This document shows positions 8,516-16,636 of a stretch of 64,000 nt of DNA, piece by piece. The notes under the pieces are model-generated. The model was given only the letters and a program-made list of their open reading frames with translations, was not told the DNA's origin and did no database searches. The position numbers were made by a program, and so were the translations under genes. Positions within the stretch are counted from its first letter, which is position 1, and the number at the start of each line of letters is the position of its first letter. Location: positions 117,608 through 181,607 of the forward strand of contig JAXLWN010000005.1 of the NCBI GenBank assembly GCA_046328475.1. The letters are read 5' to 3'. Source of the DNA: CADCWN01 sp046328475. Its GTDB lineage: Bacteria; Chloroflexota; Chloroflexia; Thermomicrobiales; CADCWN01.

Positions 8516-9742
8516 ATGGCGAGTCCGGCAACGGGGGCGGGGGAGAGCAAGGAGCAACGCCGACTGCTTCTCGCGCTGATCGGCGCGATTTTCATGATCA
8601 ATCTCGATGCGCGCGTGGTGACGCCGCTGCTGCCGACGATCGCGGCCGATCTGAAGACGACGGTGGCGGCGACCGGGAGCATCGTGACGGCCTACGTGCT
8701 GCCATACGGCCTCTTCCAGCTGGTCTATGGTCCGCTGTCGGACCGCTTTGGTAAGGTGACGGTCGTCTCCTGGGCGATGGTCTTTTTCAGCCTCGGTACC
8801 GCGCTCTGCGGCCTGCCACCGACGCTTCCGGCGATTGTCGCACTCCGCTTCGTGACCGGGGTCGCGGCGGCGGCGGTCTTCCCGCTGACGCTGGCCTATG
8901 TCGGCGACACGGTGCCCTATGCGCGGCGGCAGGCGACAGTCGCGATGCTGGCGACGAGTACGGCGGTCGCCACCTCGTTCAGCACCGCCGTCGGTGGCCT
9001 GATCGCCGCCGCCGTCTCCTGGCGCTTCGTCTTCCCGGTCTTCGGCATCGCCTCGGGGATCGTCACAATCGTGCTGCTCCTGTTGCGGCGCACGGAGGTT
9101 CGCAGCACCCCGCCCGTGCCGCGACTCCGCCCGCGCGAGACGTTCGGTGCCGCCCTGCGCGCCCCGCGCATGTTGCCGCTCCTGCTGCTCGTCTGCACCG
9201 AGGGGCTGATCTACAACGGCGCATTCACCTACCTCGGCGGCTTCCTGAACGACCGGTTCGCGCTCGGCGCGCTGGCGATCGGCCTGATCCTGGCCGGGGC
9301 GGGCGTCGCCCAGCTCGGCGCGGCGCGTGCCTTGCCGCGATTGGTCCGGCGACTCGGCGAGCGGCGGTTAATCCTGTTGGGTGGCGCGCTGATGGGGCTC
9401 GCCTACGTCAGCATGGTCTCGGTGCCGCGCTGGCCGATCTTCCTCGTGCCGATCGTGCTCGCCGGGGGCGGCTTCGTACTCTGCCACTCGACGTTGCAGA
9501 CGCGCGCCACCGAGACCTTCCCCGCGTCGCGCGGCACGGCGGTCGCGCTCTTCGCCTTCTCACTCTTCCTCGGCAACGGCATCGGTGCCAGCGTCGTCGG
9601 CTTCGCGGTCGATCGCACCGGCTACGTCGCGACGTTGCTCACCTCGGGTGTGCTGCTCTGGGGCTTCGCGCTCGCCGCCTCGCGCCTGCTCTTCGCGCGC
9701 CCCGCCGTGCCCGAGCCGACGCCGGTGCGCGCGGCGGACTGA
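8516..9742 (+). CDS. MFS transporter (drug/proton antiporter-like)
   Basis: 408 residues with about 12 hydrophobic segments. The first half has 'LLPTIAADLKTTVAATGSIV' and 'YGPLSDRFGKVTVV', the canonical MFS loop 2-3 motif with Asp-Arg. The later 'RLVRRLGERRLILLGG' is the corresponding loop in the second half. These features resemble the DHA1 (Bcr/CflA-like) efflux group more than sugar porters. ATG 8516 follows GGAGTAGGAGCGGGA. It is preceded by the divergent LLM gene and followed by an aldo/keto reductase after 130 nt. Substrate unknown. Confidence 0.85.
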   Translation: MASPATGAGESKEQRRLLLALIGAIFMINLDARVVTPLLPTIAADLKTTVAATGSIVTAYVLPYGLFQLVYGPLSDRFGKVTVVSWAMVFFSLGTALCGLPPTLPAIVALRFVTGVAAAAVFPLTLAYVGDTVPYARRQATVAMLATSTAVATSFSTAVGGLIAAAVSWRFVFPVFGIASGIVTIVLLLLRRTEVRSTPPVPRLRPRETFGAALRAPRMLPLLLLVCTEGLIYNGAFTYLGGFLNDRFALGALAIGLILAGAGVAQLGAARALPRLVRRLGERRLILLGGALMGLAYVSMVSVPRWPIFLVPIVLAGGGFVLCHSTLQTRATETFPASRGTAVALFAFSLFLGNGIGASVVGFAVDRTGYVATLLTSGVLLWGFALAASRLLFARPAVPEPTPVRAAD

Positions 9743-9872
9743 CCGCTCCCATTCGCGTGGCCATGCCCGCGCTCTAGAGAAGTCAGCAGTAGCTATAATC
9801 GATGGTCGCCGATCCCTGTCGGGCGGAGTGGCGAGACAGCGGATCTGCGCGGTTGAAGGCATGGAGGATCGC

Positions 9873-10883
9873 GTGCGCATCAAGCAGTTCGGGCGAACGG
9901 GGTTGCGGGTCAGCGAGATTTGCCTGGGGACGATGACCTTCGGAGGGCAGGCCGATCAGGAGGCCGCCTTCGCGATCATGGACCGCGCCTTTGCGGCCGG
10001 GATCTTCTTCTTCGACACGGCCGATGTCTACCCGGCGGGTGGCGGCGCGGCAAGCGCCGGGGCCACCGAGGAGATCATCGGCAACTGGTTGCACGAGCGG
10101 GGCACGCGCGAGCAGATCGTGCTGGCGACGAAGTGCCGGGGCGCGACGGGGACCGGGCCGAACGACCAGGGGCTCAGCCGCAAGCACATCATCGCCGCCT
10201 GCGAGGCGAGCTTGCGCCGCCTCCGCACCGACTACATCGATCTTTACCAGGTGCATCACCCCGACCCGACGACGCCAATCGAGGAGACGCTCGGCGCGCT
10301 CGACGATCTGGTGCGCGCGGGCAAGGTGCGCTACATCGGCTGCTCGAATTTCCAGGCCTGGCGGCTGGGCGAGGCGCTGGCGGCGAGCGAGCGGCTGCGC
10401 CTGGCGCGCTTCGAGTCGGTGCAGCCGCGCTACAACCTGCTCTTCCGCATGATCGAGGACGAGATCCTGCCGCTCTGCCAGTCGCAAAACCTGGCGGTGA
10501 TGGTCTACAACCCCCTCGCCGGCGGCGTGCTGACCGGGCGCTATCGCGGGGTGCGCGAGGCGCAGCCGGGTACGCGCTTCACCCTGGCCGGGAGTGGGGC
10601 GATGTACCAGCGCCGCTACTGGCAGGAAACGATGCTGTCGGAGGTGGAGCACCTGGGCGACTTCGTGGAGGAGCGCGGCCACGGCCTGACGCAGGTTGCG
10701 CTGGCCTGGGCGCTGGCTCAGCCGGGGATCACCTGCGCGATCCTCGGGGCCAGTCGCGCGGAACAGCTGGAGGATAGCCTGCCAGCGGTCGAACTCACGC
10801 TCTCCCCGGAGATTCTGCGCGCGTGCGACGACGTCTGGTTCAACCTGCCGCGCGACCGCGACCCGCAGTTCGCGCTCCGCTGA
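9873..10883 (+). CDS. Aldo/keto reductase
   Basis: 336 residues. Tetrad residues lie in FFDTADVYP (Asp, Tyr), LATKCRG (Lys) and LYQVHHPDP (His). The cofactor region has 'YNPLAGGVLTGRY' and 'AILGASRAEQLEDSL'. Two starts compete: ATG 9861 and GTG 9873. GTG 9873 is preferred because GGAGG at 9863-9867 is correctly spaced for it (and overlaps the ATG), and because the family begins with MRIKQFGRTGLRVSEI. It is followed by the aldehyde dehydrogenase 63 nt downstream. An alcohol/aldehyde step feeding that enzyme is possible but unproven. Confidence 0.88.
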   Translation: MRIKQFGRTGLRVSEICLGTMTFGGQADQEAAFAIMDRAFAAGIFFFDTADVYPAGGGAASAGATEEIIGNWLHERGTREQIVLATKCRGATGTGPNDQGLSRKHIIAACEASLRRLRTDYIDLYQVHHPDPTTPIEETLGALDDLVRAGKVRYIGCSNFQAWRLGEALAASERLRLARFESVQPRYNLLFRMIEDEILPLCQSQNLAVMVYNPLAGGVLTGRYRGVREAQPGTRFTLAGSGAMYQRRYWQETMLSEVEHLGDFVEERGHGLTQVALAWALAQPGITCAILGASRAEQLEDSLPAVELTLSPEILRACDDVWFNLPRDRDPQFALR

Positions 10884-10946
10884 AGGCTGTAGGATGCTAT
10901 AGGCAGTGGGCTGTCCCTCTGCGTCGGGAAGGAAGGTGAGGGGATC

Positions 10947-12497
10947 ATGCGCGCACCATTCCAGAATGAGCCATCGCTCGATTTTTCGATCTCGGCGAAT
11001 CGGGAGGCGATGCTGGCGGCGCTGAAGCAGGTGGAAGGGCAACTGGGACAGCGTTATCCGCTGGTGATCGGCGGCGAGCGGCGCGAGACGGGCAACTGGA
11101 TCCGCTCGATCAACCCCGGCAAGCTCGATCAGGTGGTGGGTGAGGTCGCCCGTGCCCGGCCGCAGGATGCCGAGGATGCCATCGCCGCCGCGAAAGCGGC
11201 GTATGAGACCTGGCGGAAGCTGCCCGCGAAGGGGCGTGCCAGCGTCAACTTCAAGATGGCGGCGATCATGCGGCGGCGCAAGCTGGAACTGGCCGCCTGG
11301 ATGAGCTACGAACTCGACAAAGCCTGGGACGAGTCGGAGGGGGAGGTCTGCGAGGCGATCGACTTCCTCGAATACTACGGGCGCGAGGCGTTGCGGCTGG
11401 CCGAGCCGGTGTCGCTGGCGCATCTCCCCGACGAGGCGAACGAGCTGATCTACGTGCCGATCGGGGTTGGCGTCGTCATCCCGCCCTGGAACTTCCCCTG
11501 CGCCATCCTCACCGGGATGACGATGGGGCCGGTGGTGGCCGGGAATGCCGTGGTGCTGAAGCCCGCCAGCAACACGCCGGTGATCGCCTACAAGGTGCTG
11601 GAGATCATGGAGGAGGCCGGGGTCCCGGCCGGGGTCGTCAACTATCTGCCGGGCGGCGGCGCGGAAATCGGCGATCTGCTGGTGGAGCACGCGCAGACGC
11701 GTTTTGTTGCTTTCACCGGCTCGAAGGAGATCGGCATCCGCATCTACGAGCGCGCGGCGAAGGTGCAGCCGGGGCAGCGCTGGCTGAAGCGCGTCACGGC
11801 CGAGATGGGCGGCAAGGACGCGATCATCGTGGACGCCGACGCCGACCTCGACGCGGCGGCGGAGGGGATCGTGACCGCCGCCTTCGGCTTCTCGGGACAG
11901 AAGTGCTCCGCCTGTTCGCGCGCGATCATTCACGCCGCCGTCTACGACACCATCGTGGAGAAGGTCGTGGCGCGGACGAAGGCGAACGTGACCGCCGGCC
12001 CGGCGATCGGCGGCGACGCGATTGTCGGCGCGGTGGTGGACGAGCACCAGTACCGCAGCATCCTCAACTACATCGAGATCGGCAAGGGTGAGGGTCGGCT
12101 GCTGCACGGCGGCGGCAAGGGCGCGGGGAACGGCTACTTCATCCAGCCGACCATCTTCGCCGATTTGCCCGAGACGGCGCGGCTCGCCTGCGAGGAGGTC
12201 TTCGGCCCGGTGCTCGCGCTGGTCAAGGCGCAGGACTTCGACGACGCGCTGCGCATCGCCAACGACTCGGAATACGGGCTGACCGGCTCGGTCTACACGC
12301 GCGACCGGGCGAAGCTGGAGCGGGCGCGGACCGAGTTCGAGGTCGGGAACCTCTATTTCAATCGCAAATGCACCGGCGCGCTGATGGGCGTCCACCCGTT
12401 CGGCGGCGGCAAGCTGAGCGGCACCAACGCGAAGGGCGGCGGCCCCGACTATCTGGGGAACTTCCTGGAGCCGCGCGCGATCGGCGAGCGGCTGTAG
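10947..12497 (+). CDS. Aldehyde dehydrogenase, L-glutamate gamma-semialdehyde (P5C) dehydrogenase type
   Basis: 516 residues, the usual length of RocA/PruA-type 1-pyrroline-5-carboxylate dehydrogenases. Visible features are the N-terminal 'YPLVIGGERRETGNWIRS', the PPWNFPCAILTGMT cofactor stretch, 'FTGSKEIGIRIYERAA', 'VTAEMGGKDAIIVDADAD' (general-base Glu) and 'GFSGQKCSACSRAI' (catalytic Cys). It would oxidise glutamate semialdehyde to glutamate with NAD+. There is no proline dehydrogenase beside it. The neighbours are sugar-type oxidoreductases, so a broader aldehyde role is possible. Upstream AAGGTGAGGGG serves the ATG at 10947. A stem-loop follows the stop. Confidence 0.88.
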   Translation: MRAPFQNEPSLDFSISANREAMLAALKQVEGQLGQRYPLVIGGERRETGNWIRSINPGKLDQVVGEVARARPQDAEDAIAAAKAAYETWRKLPAKGRASVNFKMAAIMRRRKLELAAWMSYELDKAWDESEGEVCEAIDFLEYYGREALRLAEPVSLAHLPDEANELIYVPIGVGVVIPPWNFPCAILTGMTMGPVVAGNAVVLKPASNTPVIAYKVLEIMEEAGVPAGVVNYLPGGGAEIGDLLVEHAQTRFVAFTGSKEIGIRIYERAAKVQPGQRWLKRVTAEMGGKDAIIVDADADLDAAAEGIVTAAFGFSGQKCSACSRAIIHAAVYDTIVEKVVARTKANVTAGPAIGGDAIVGAVVDEHQYRSILNYIEIGKGEGRLLHGGGKGAGNGYFIQPTIFADLPETARLACEEVFGPVLALVKAQDFDDALRIANDSEYGLTGSVYTRDRAKLERARTEFEVGNLYFNRKCTGALMGVHPFGGGKLSGTNAKGGGPDYLGNFLEPRAIGERL

Positions 12498-12524
12498 GAT
12501 CGCGCAGGCGCGAGTCAAGGGCCG

Positions 12525-12562
12525 CGCAGTGCCGGGGGGACGCGGCTTCCCACGGCACTGCG
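12525..12562 (+). terminator. Stem-loop after the aldehyde dehydrogenase
   Basis: CGCAGTGCCG pairs with CGGCACTGCG over an 18-nt loop whose ends (GGGGGG/CCCA) extend the stem. No clear U-tract. Lies 28 nt after the stop codon. Confidence 0.55.
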
Positions 12563-12731
12563 TAAGTGCTTTGTTTCGCAATTGGTGGGAGGGTTGGGTT
12601 CGGAACCTAACCGCCGCAGGGCGGTTTCGTGGCCCGCAGGCCCTCAGGCGCGGTTTCAACCGCCGATCTCCCGCGCCACCACCCCATCACGCATTGTTTC
12701 ATCGGCGATTGCTATTGGTGAGGGGGGAGCG

Positions 12732-13730
12732 ATGAATCGGGTGCCCGAGGATGCCATTCGGGTGCAGGCGGCGGTGCTGCACGAACTGGTCTCCACACTG
12801 GCCGAGCGCGCGGGCGTCGGGGAGGCACAGGCGGTGCTGCTGGCCGATCTGCTGATCAGCAACGACCTGCGCGGCGTCTTCAGCCACGGCTCGCGCCAGA
12901 TCAAGGACTACGCGCGCCTGTTTCGGGACGGCAAGCTGAACCCGCGCCCGCAGCTTCGCACACTGAACGAGTCGCCCGCGACGCTGCTGGTCGATGGCGA
13001 CGGCGGCCTGGGCTACTTCCCGTCGTGGGACGTGGCAAATCGGCTGGTGGCGAAGGCGCGCGAGGTTGGGGTCGGCGTCGGCATGACCCGCAACCACGGC
13101 CACTTCGGTGGCGCGGGCTTATACACGCGCGTGGCCGCCGCCGCCGGGCTGATCGGCTACGACACCTCAGGGCACCAACTGTTGCTGGAGCCAGGGCAGG
13201 GGCAAATCCAGGCGGCGGGCGGCTCGCCGATGAGCTTCGCGATCCCGGCCGGGGAAGAACCGCCGCTGGTGCTCGACTTCGGCGCGATCCACGACCTCTA
13301 CAACCTCACCGAGGAGCGCCAGCGCGAGATGCTGGCCCACTACCCGAGCTCGCTCTATCGCAGCTTCGGGCTCGGCACGGTCTGCCAGGTGCTCGGCGGC
13401 TTCCTGGCCGGGGTGCCGCTGGACGAGTCGCGCGCGGTGAAGGATTTTCCCGGCGCGAATCAGGGGGCGCTGTTCGTCTTCATCGACCCCGCGCGCTTCA
13501 TCGATCCCGCGATCCTCAAGCGCGAGTTGGACGAGTACCACCGGATGGTGGCGAAGCTGGTGCCGTTCGCGGGAACCGAGCGCGCGACGCTGCCGGGTCG
13601 GTTGGAGTGGGAGCGCGAACGGGAATGGGCGACGGATGGTGTGCCGGTCGGGCCGCGCCACCGCCAGGAGTTGGCCGAGATCGCCGGTGAATTCGGCGTG
13701 GCCGTGCCGTGGACCGAGCCAGCCAGTTAG
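12732..13730 (+). CDS. Ldh2-family malate/L-lactate/ureidoglycolate-type dehydrogenase
   Basis: 332 residues of the Ldh_2 (malate/L-sulfolactate dehydrogenase) family, which uses an unusual NAD(P) fold. Diagnostic stretches are 'NDLRGVFSHGSRQIKDY', 'GDGGLGYFPSWDVANRL', 'VGVGMTRNHGHFGGAGLY' and 'FPGANQGALFVFIDPARF'. It interconverts a 2-hydroxy acid and the keto acid; the exact acid is unknown. ATG 12732 is preceded by AGGGGGGAGCG. It begins a run of four same-strand genes (Ldh2, SDR, lactonase, SDR) with gaps of 20-62 nt, so it is probably the first gene of a catabolic operon. Confidence 0.87.
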   Translation: MNRVPEDAIRVQAAVLHELVSTLAERAGVGEAQAVLLADLLISNDLRGVFSHGSRQIKDYARLFRDGKLNPRPQLRTLNESPATLLVDGDGGLGYFPSWDVANRLVAKAREVGVGVGMTRNHGHFGGAGLYTRVAAAAGLIGYDTSGHQLLLEPGQGQIQAAGGSPMSFAIPAGEEPPLVLDFGAIHDLYNLTEERQREMLAHYPSSLYRSFGLGTVCQVLGGFLAGVPLDESRAVKDFPGANQGALFVFIDPARFIDPAILKRELDEYHRMVAKLVPFAGTERATLPGRLEWEREREWATDGVPVGPRHRQELAEIAGEFGVAVPWTEPAS

Positions 13731-13781
13731 GCGCTGCGCAGCGTCGTTGTCGCCATGTTGCTCGATGGGGAGTGAAGCAGG

Positions 13782-14570
13782 ATGAATACCGATCTGACCG
13801 GGAAGGTTGCGCTCGTCACTGGTGGCGGGTCTGGCATCGGCGAGGCGGCTTGTCGCACCCTGGCGGCGAATGGGGCGGCGGTGGCGGTGGTCGATCTGCG
13901 GCCGGAACCGGCGCAGGCGGTCGCCGATGCGATTGTGGCCGATGGGGGCCGGGCAATCGCCGTCGCGGCCGATGTGCGCGACGAGGAGGCGCTGCACGCG
14001 GCGGTCTCGCGCACGGTCGAGACGCTTGGTGGGCTGCAGATCGTCTTCGCGAACGCCGGGATTAACGGGATGCAGACTCCCATCGAGGAGATGACGCTCG
14101 ACGAGTGGCGCGCGACGGTCGATACCAACCTCACCGGGACCTTCCTGACCGTGAAGCACAGCATCCCGCATCTGCGGGCGGCGGGCGGCGGCGCGATCGT
14201 GATCACGGCGTCGGTGAACGGCAATCGCCTCTTCTCGGCCCCCGGCTATTCCGCTTACTCCTCCTCGAAGGCGGCGCAGGCGGCGTTCGGGCGGATGGCG
14301 GCGCTCGAACTGGCGCGCTGGGATATCCGCGTCAACACCATCCTGCCCGGGGCGATTCGCACCAACATCACCGAGCGCACCTACCGGCGCAATCTCGACG
14401 CGATCCGGTACGACGTGAAGATGCCGGAGAAGTATCCGCCGCTCGGCGGGCGCGTCGCCGAGGCGTCGGAGGTGGCCGACCTGGTGCTCTACCTCGTCTC
14501 CGACGCCAGCCGCTACGTGACCGGGACGGAGGTTACGATCGACGCCGGGTTGACGCTGCTGCGCGGCTAG
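13782..14570 (+). CDS. SDR-family oxidoreductase
   Basis: 262 residues. TGGGSGIGE cofactor loop, FANAGING, the catalytic serine in VITASVNGN and YSAYSSSKAA (Tyr-x3-Lys further on) are visible, and the C-terminus is 'YVTGTEVTIDAGLTLLRG'. Typical of glucose/ribitol-type SDRs. An insert 'RRNLDAIRYDVKMPEKYPP' before the C-terminus forms the substrate lid. It lies 51 nt after the Ldh2 gene and 20 nt before the lactonase. A sugar oxidation to a lactone followed by lactone opening is the natural reading of this order, but it is an inference. Confidence 0.88.
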   Translation: MNTDLTGKVALVTGGGSGIGEAACRTLAANGAAVAVVDLRPEPAQAVADAIVADGGRAIAVAADVRDEEALHAAVSRTVETLGGLQIVFANAGINGMQTPIEEMTLDEWRATVDTNLTGTFLTVKHSIPHLRAAGGGAIVITASVNGNRLFSAPGYSAYSSSKAAQAAFGRMAALELARWDIRVNTILPGAIRTNITERTYRRNLDAIRYDVKMPEKYPPLGGRVAEASEVADLVLYLVSDASRYVTGTEVTIDAGLTLLRG

Positions 14571-14590
14571 TTCGGCGGGAGGTGGGGACG

Positions 14591-15718
14591 ATGCCCAGGA
14601 ATCTCGTCTTTGTCGGAACCTACACCGATCCGAGCCGCCAGGCGGGCTTCGAGGTCACTCCCTCGCGCCCGGTAATGGGCATGACCGGGCCGACCGGCGC
14701 GGAGGGAATCTACGTCTACCGCCGCGATCCCGACACCGGGGCGCTCACGCACCTGCACACCGTGCCGGGGATCGTGAACCCGGCCTTCCTCGCGCTCGAC
14801 CCGACCGAACGCTTCCTCTACGCGGTGAACGAGACGCTGGAGTTCGACGGCGAGCCGATGGGGGCCGTGTCCGCGTTCGCCATCGACGCGGCGACCGGGT
14901 TGCCGCGCTTCCTCAACCGGGTGCCGAGCGGCGGCGGCAATCCCTGCCACCTCACGATCGCGCCGTCCGGTCGCCACCTGATCGTCGCCAACCACGAGGA
15001 TGCGCGCGTCGCGGTCTTCCCGATCGGCGGGGATGGGAGCCTCTCGCCGCTGATCGACATCCACCAGGACGAGCCGCGCGACCCCGGCCGTCGGCCGCAC
15101 GCGCACTTCGTATTGGTAGACCCCACGGGAAAATTCCTGCTGTCGAGCGATACCGGGACGGACCGGGTGATGGTCTACCGACTCGATGCCGAGACAGGTC
15201 GGTTGACACCGCACACGCCGCCGTGGGGCGAGACGCACCAGGGCGGCAATCCGCGACACCTCGCGTTCCACCCGAGCGGGCGCTATCTCTACGCCAACGG
15301 CGAGGCCGACCTGACGCTGAGTGTCTTCGCCTACGACGCAGAACACGGGACGTTGACCCATCGCCAGCACGTCTCCACGATTCCCGACGGCACAACGGGG
15401 CGGCTCTCGACCGCCCAGATGCAGGCGCACCCGAATGGTCGCACGGTCTACGTGGCGAATCGCGGGCACGACAGCATCGCGATCATGCGCGTGGACCAGG
15501 CAACCGGGCAGGTAACCCGGATCGCCAACGAGCCGACGCGCGGCAGCACGCCGCGCTATTTCGCCATCGATCCCGAGGGGCGTTTCTTGTACGTCGGGAA
15601 TCAGAACAGCGGCACCATCATCCCGTTCCGGATCGACGCGGAGACCGGGCTGCTCGACGCGACCGACCACGTCACAAACGTCCCCGCGCCCACCTGCATC
15701 GCCTTTACTCGCGGGTGA
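14591..15718 (+). CDS. Lactonase, 6-phosphogluconolactonase-like seven-bladed propeller
   Basis: 375 residues of the lactonase (Pgl/YbhE-like) propeller family. Repeated blades are visible as variants of 'FLALDPTERFLYAVNE', 'HLTIAPSGRHLIVANHEDA', 'FVLVDPTGKFLLSSDTGTD', 'HLAFHPSGRYLYANGEA' and 'YFAIDPEGRFLYVGNQNSG'. The start 'LVFVGTYTDPSRQ' is diagnostic. It hydrolyses a sugar lactone to the acid, or acts as a related muconate-type enzyme. ATG 14591 has GGGAGGTGGGG upstream and lies 20 nt after the SDR stop. With the upstream SDR and an MR/MLE dehydratase elsewhere it would complete sugar to lactone to aldonate to keto-deoxy acid. Confidence 0.88.
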   Translation: MPRNLVFVGTYTDPSRQAGFEVTPSRPVMGMTGPTGAEGIYVYRRDPDTGALTHLHTVPGIVNPAFLALDPTERFLYAVNETLEFDGEPMGAVSAFAIDAATGLPRFLNRVPSGGGNPCHLTIAPSGRHLIVANHEDARVAVFPIGGDGSLSPLIDIHQDEPRDPGRRPHAHFVLVDPTGKFLLSSDTGTDRVMVYRLDAETGRLTPHTPPWGETHQGGNPRHLAFHPSGRYLYANGEADLTLSVFAYDAEHGTLTHRQHVSTIPDGTTGRLSTAQMQAHPNGRTVYVANRGHDSIAIMRVDQATGQVTRIANEPTRGSTPRYFAIDPEGRFLYVGNQNSGTIIPFRIDAETGLLDATDHVTNVPAPTCIAFTRG

Positions 15719-15780
15719 GGTGATGCCGGAATTGCCACAGATGACGAGCGAAGCCAGGATAGCGTAAGGGAGAGCAAATA

Positions 15781-16593
15781 ATGCGTCTTGAAGGAAAACG
15801 CGCACTGGTGACCGGGGCGAGTCACGGCATCGGCAAGGCGATCGCGCTGCTGTTCGCGCGCGAGGGCGCGGACGTGGCGATCACCTACCGCAATCGCGAG
15901 GAGGGCGCGCGGGATACCGAGCGGCAGATCGCGGCGCTCGGGCGGCGCGTCTTTGTCCGTCAGGCCGAGGTGACCGACCTGGAGGACTGCCCGCGCGTGG
16001 TGGAGGAGGCGATCCAGGCGCTGGGCGGGCTCGACATCCTGGTCAACAATGCCGGGGGCGGGCGCGGCGATGCCCTGATGGAGCTGAAGCTCGAAGACTG
16101 GCGCTACACGCTCGATCTTTGCGTCACGTCGCCATTCGTGCTGGCGCAGCGCGCGGCGCGGCACATGGCGGAGCACGGCGGTGGTTCCATCGTCAACATC
16201 TCCTCGGTCCATTCCGCCAGGGTCTGGCCGAACGACACCGCCTACGGGGTGGCGAAGGCGGGCCTGAACCGGCTGACCGCCAGCATGGCGGTGGAGTGGG
16301 CGCGTCACGGCATCCGCGCGAACACCATCGCCCCAGGCTACATCAACGTCTCCGAGACGCCCGAGGAGAAGGCGCGCTACGACGCCAAGGACGGCACCGC
16401 CGCCCCCTGGATCGTCGCCCAGCGCAACGCCCGGCCGGAGGAGATGGCCGAGGTCGCCCTCTTCCTCGCCTCGGACGCGGCGTCGTACGTCACCGGGCAG
16501 ACGATCTTCGCCGATGGCGGCCTGCTCCTGCCCTCGGTCACCACGGCCGACTACATGAAGGGCGACCGCACGGGTCGGGGCTTCTCCGGCTAA
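15781..16593 (+). CDS. SDR-family oxidoreductase
   Basis: 270 residues. TGASHGIGK, 'ILVNNAGGGRG', 'SIVNISSVHS' and YGVAKAG (Tyr-x3-Lys) are all present, followed by 'RANTIAPGYINVSETPEE' and the C-terminal 'YVTGQTIFADGGLLLPSV'. The 'TYRNREEGARDTERQ' segment after the second strand contains Arg residues that suggest NADP preference. GGGAGAG precedes the ATG at 15781. It is the last gene of the four-gene Ldh2-SDR-lactonase-SDR run. Function within the pathway is unknown. Confidence 0.88.
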   Translation: MRLEGKRALVTGASHGIGKAIALLFAREGADVAITYRNREEGARDTERQIAALGRRVFVRQAEVTDLEDCPRVVEEAIQALGGLDILVNNAGGGRGDALMELKLEDWRYTLDLCVTSPFVLAQRAARHMAEHGGGSIVNISSVHSARVWPNDTAYGVAKAGLNRLTASMAVEWARHGIRANTIAPGYINVSETPEEKARYDAKDGTAAPWIVAQRNARPEEMAEVALFLASDAASYVTGQTIFADGGLLLPSVTTADYMKGDRTGRGFSG

Positions 16594-16636
16594 CTGGCGC
16601 ACCCGGACGTGTCTAGTTTGCTGCCCCACTTCGTGT

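Noticed and set aside
9783..12659. Minus-strand open frame of about 960 codons
   Set aside because: Antisense to the aldo/keto reductase and aldehyde dehydrogenase; no recognisable domain.
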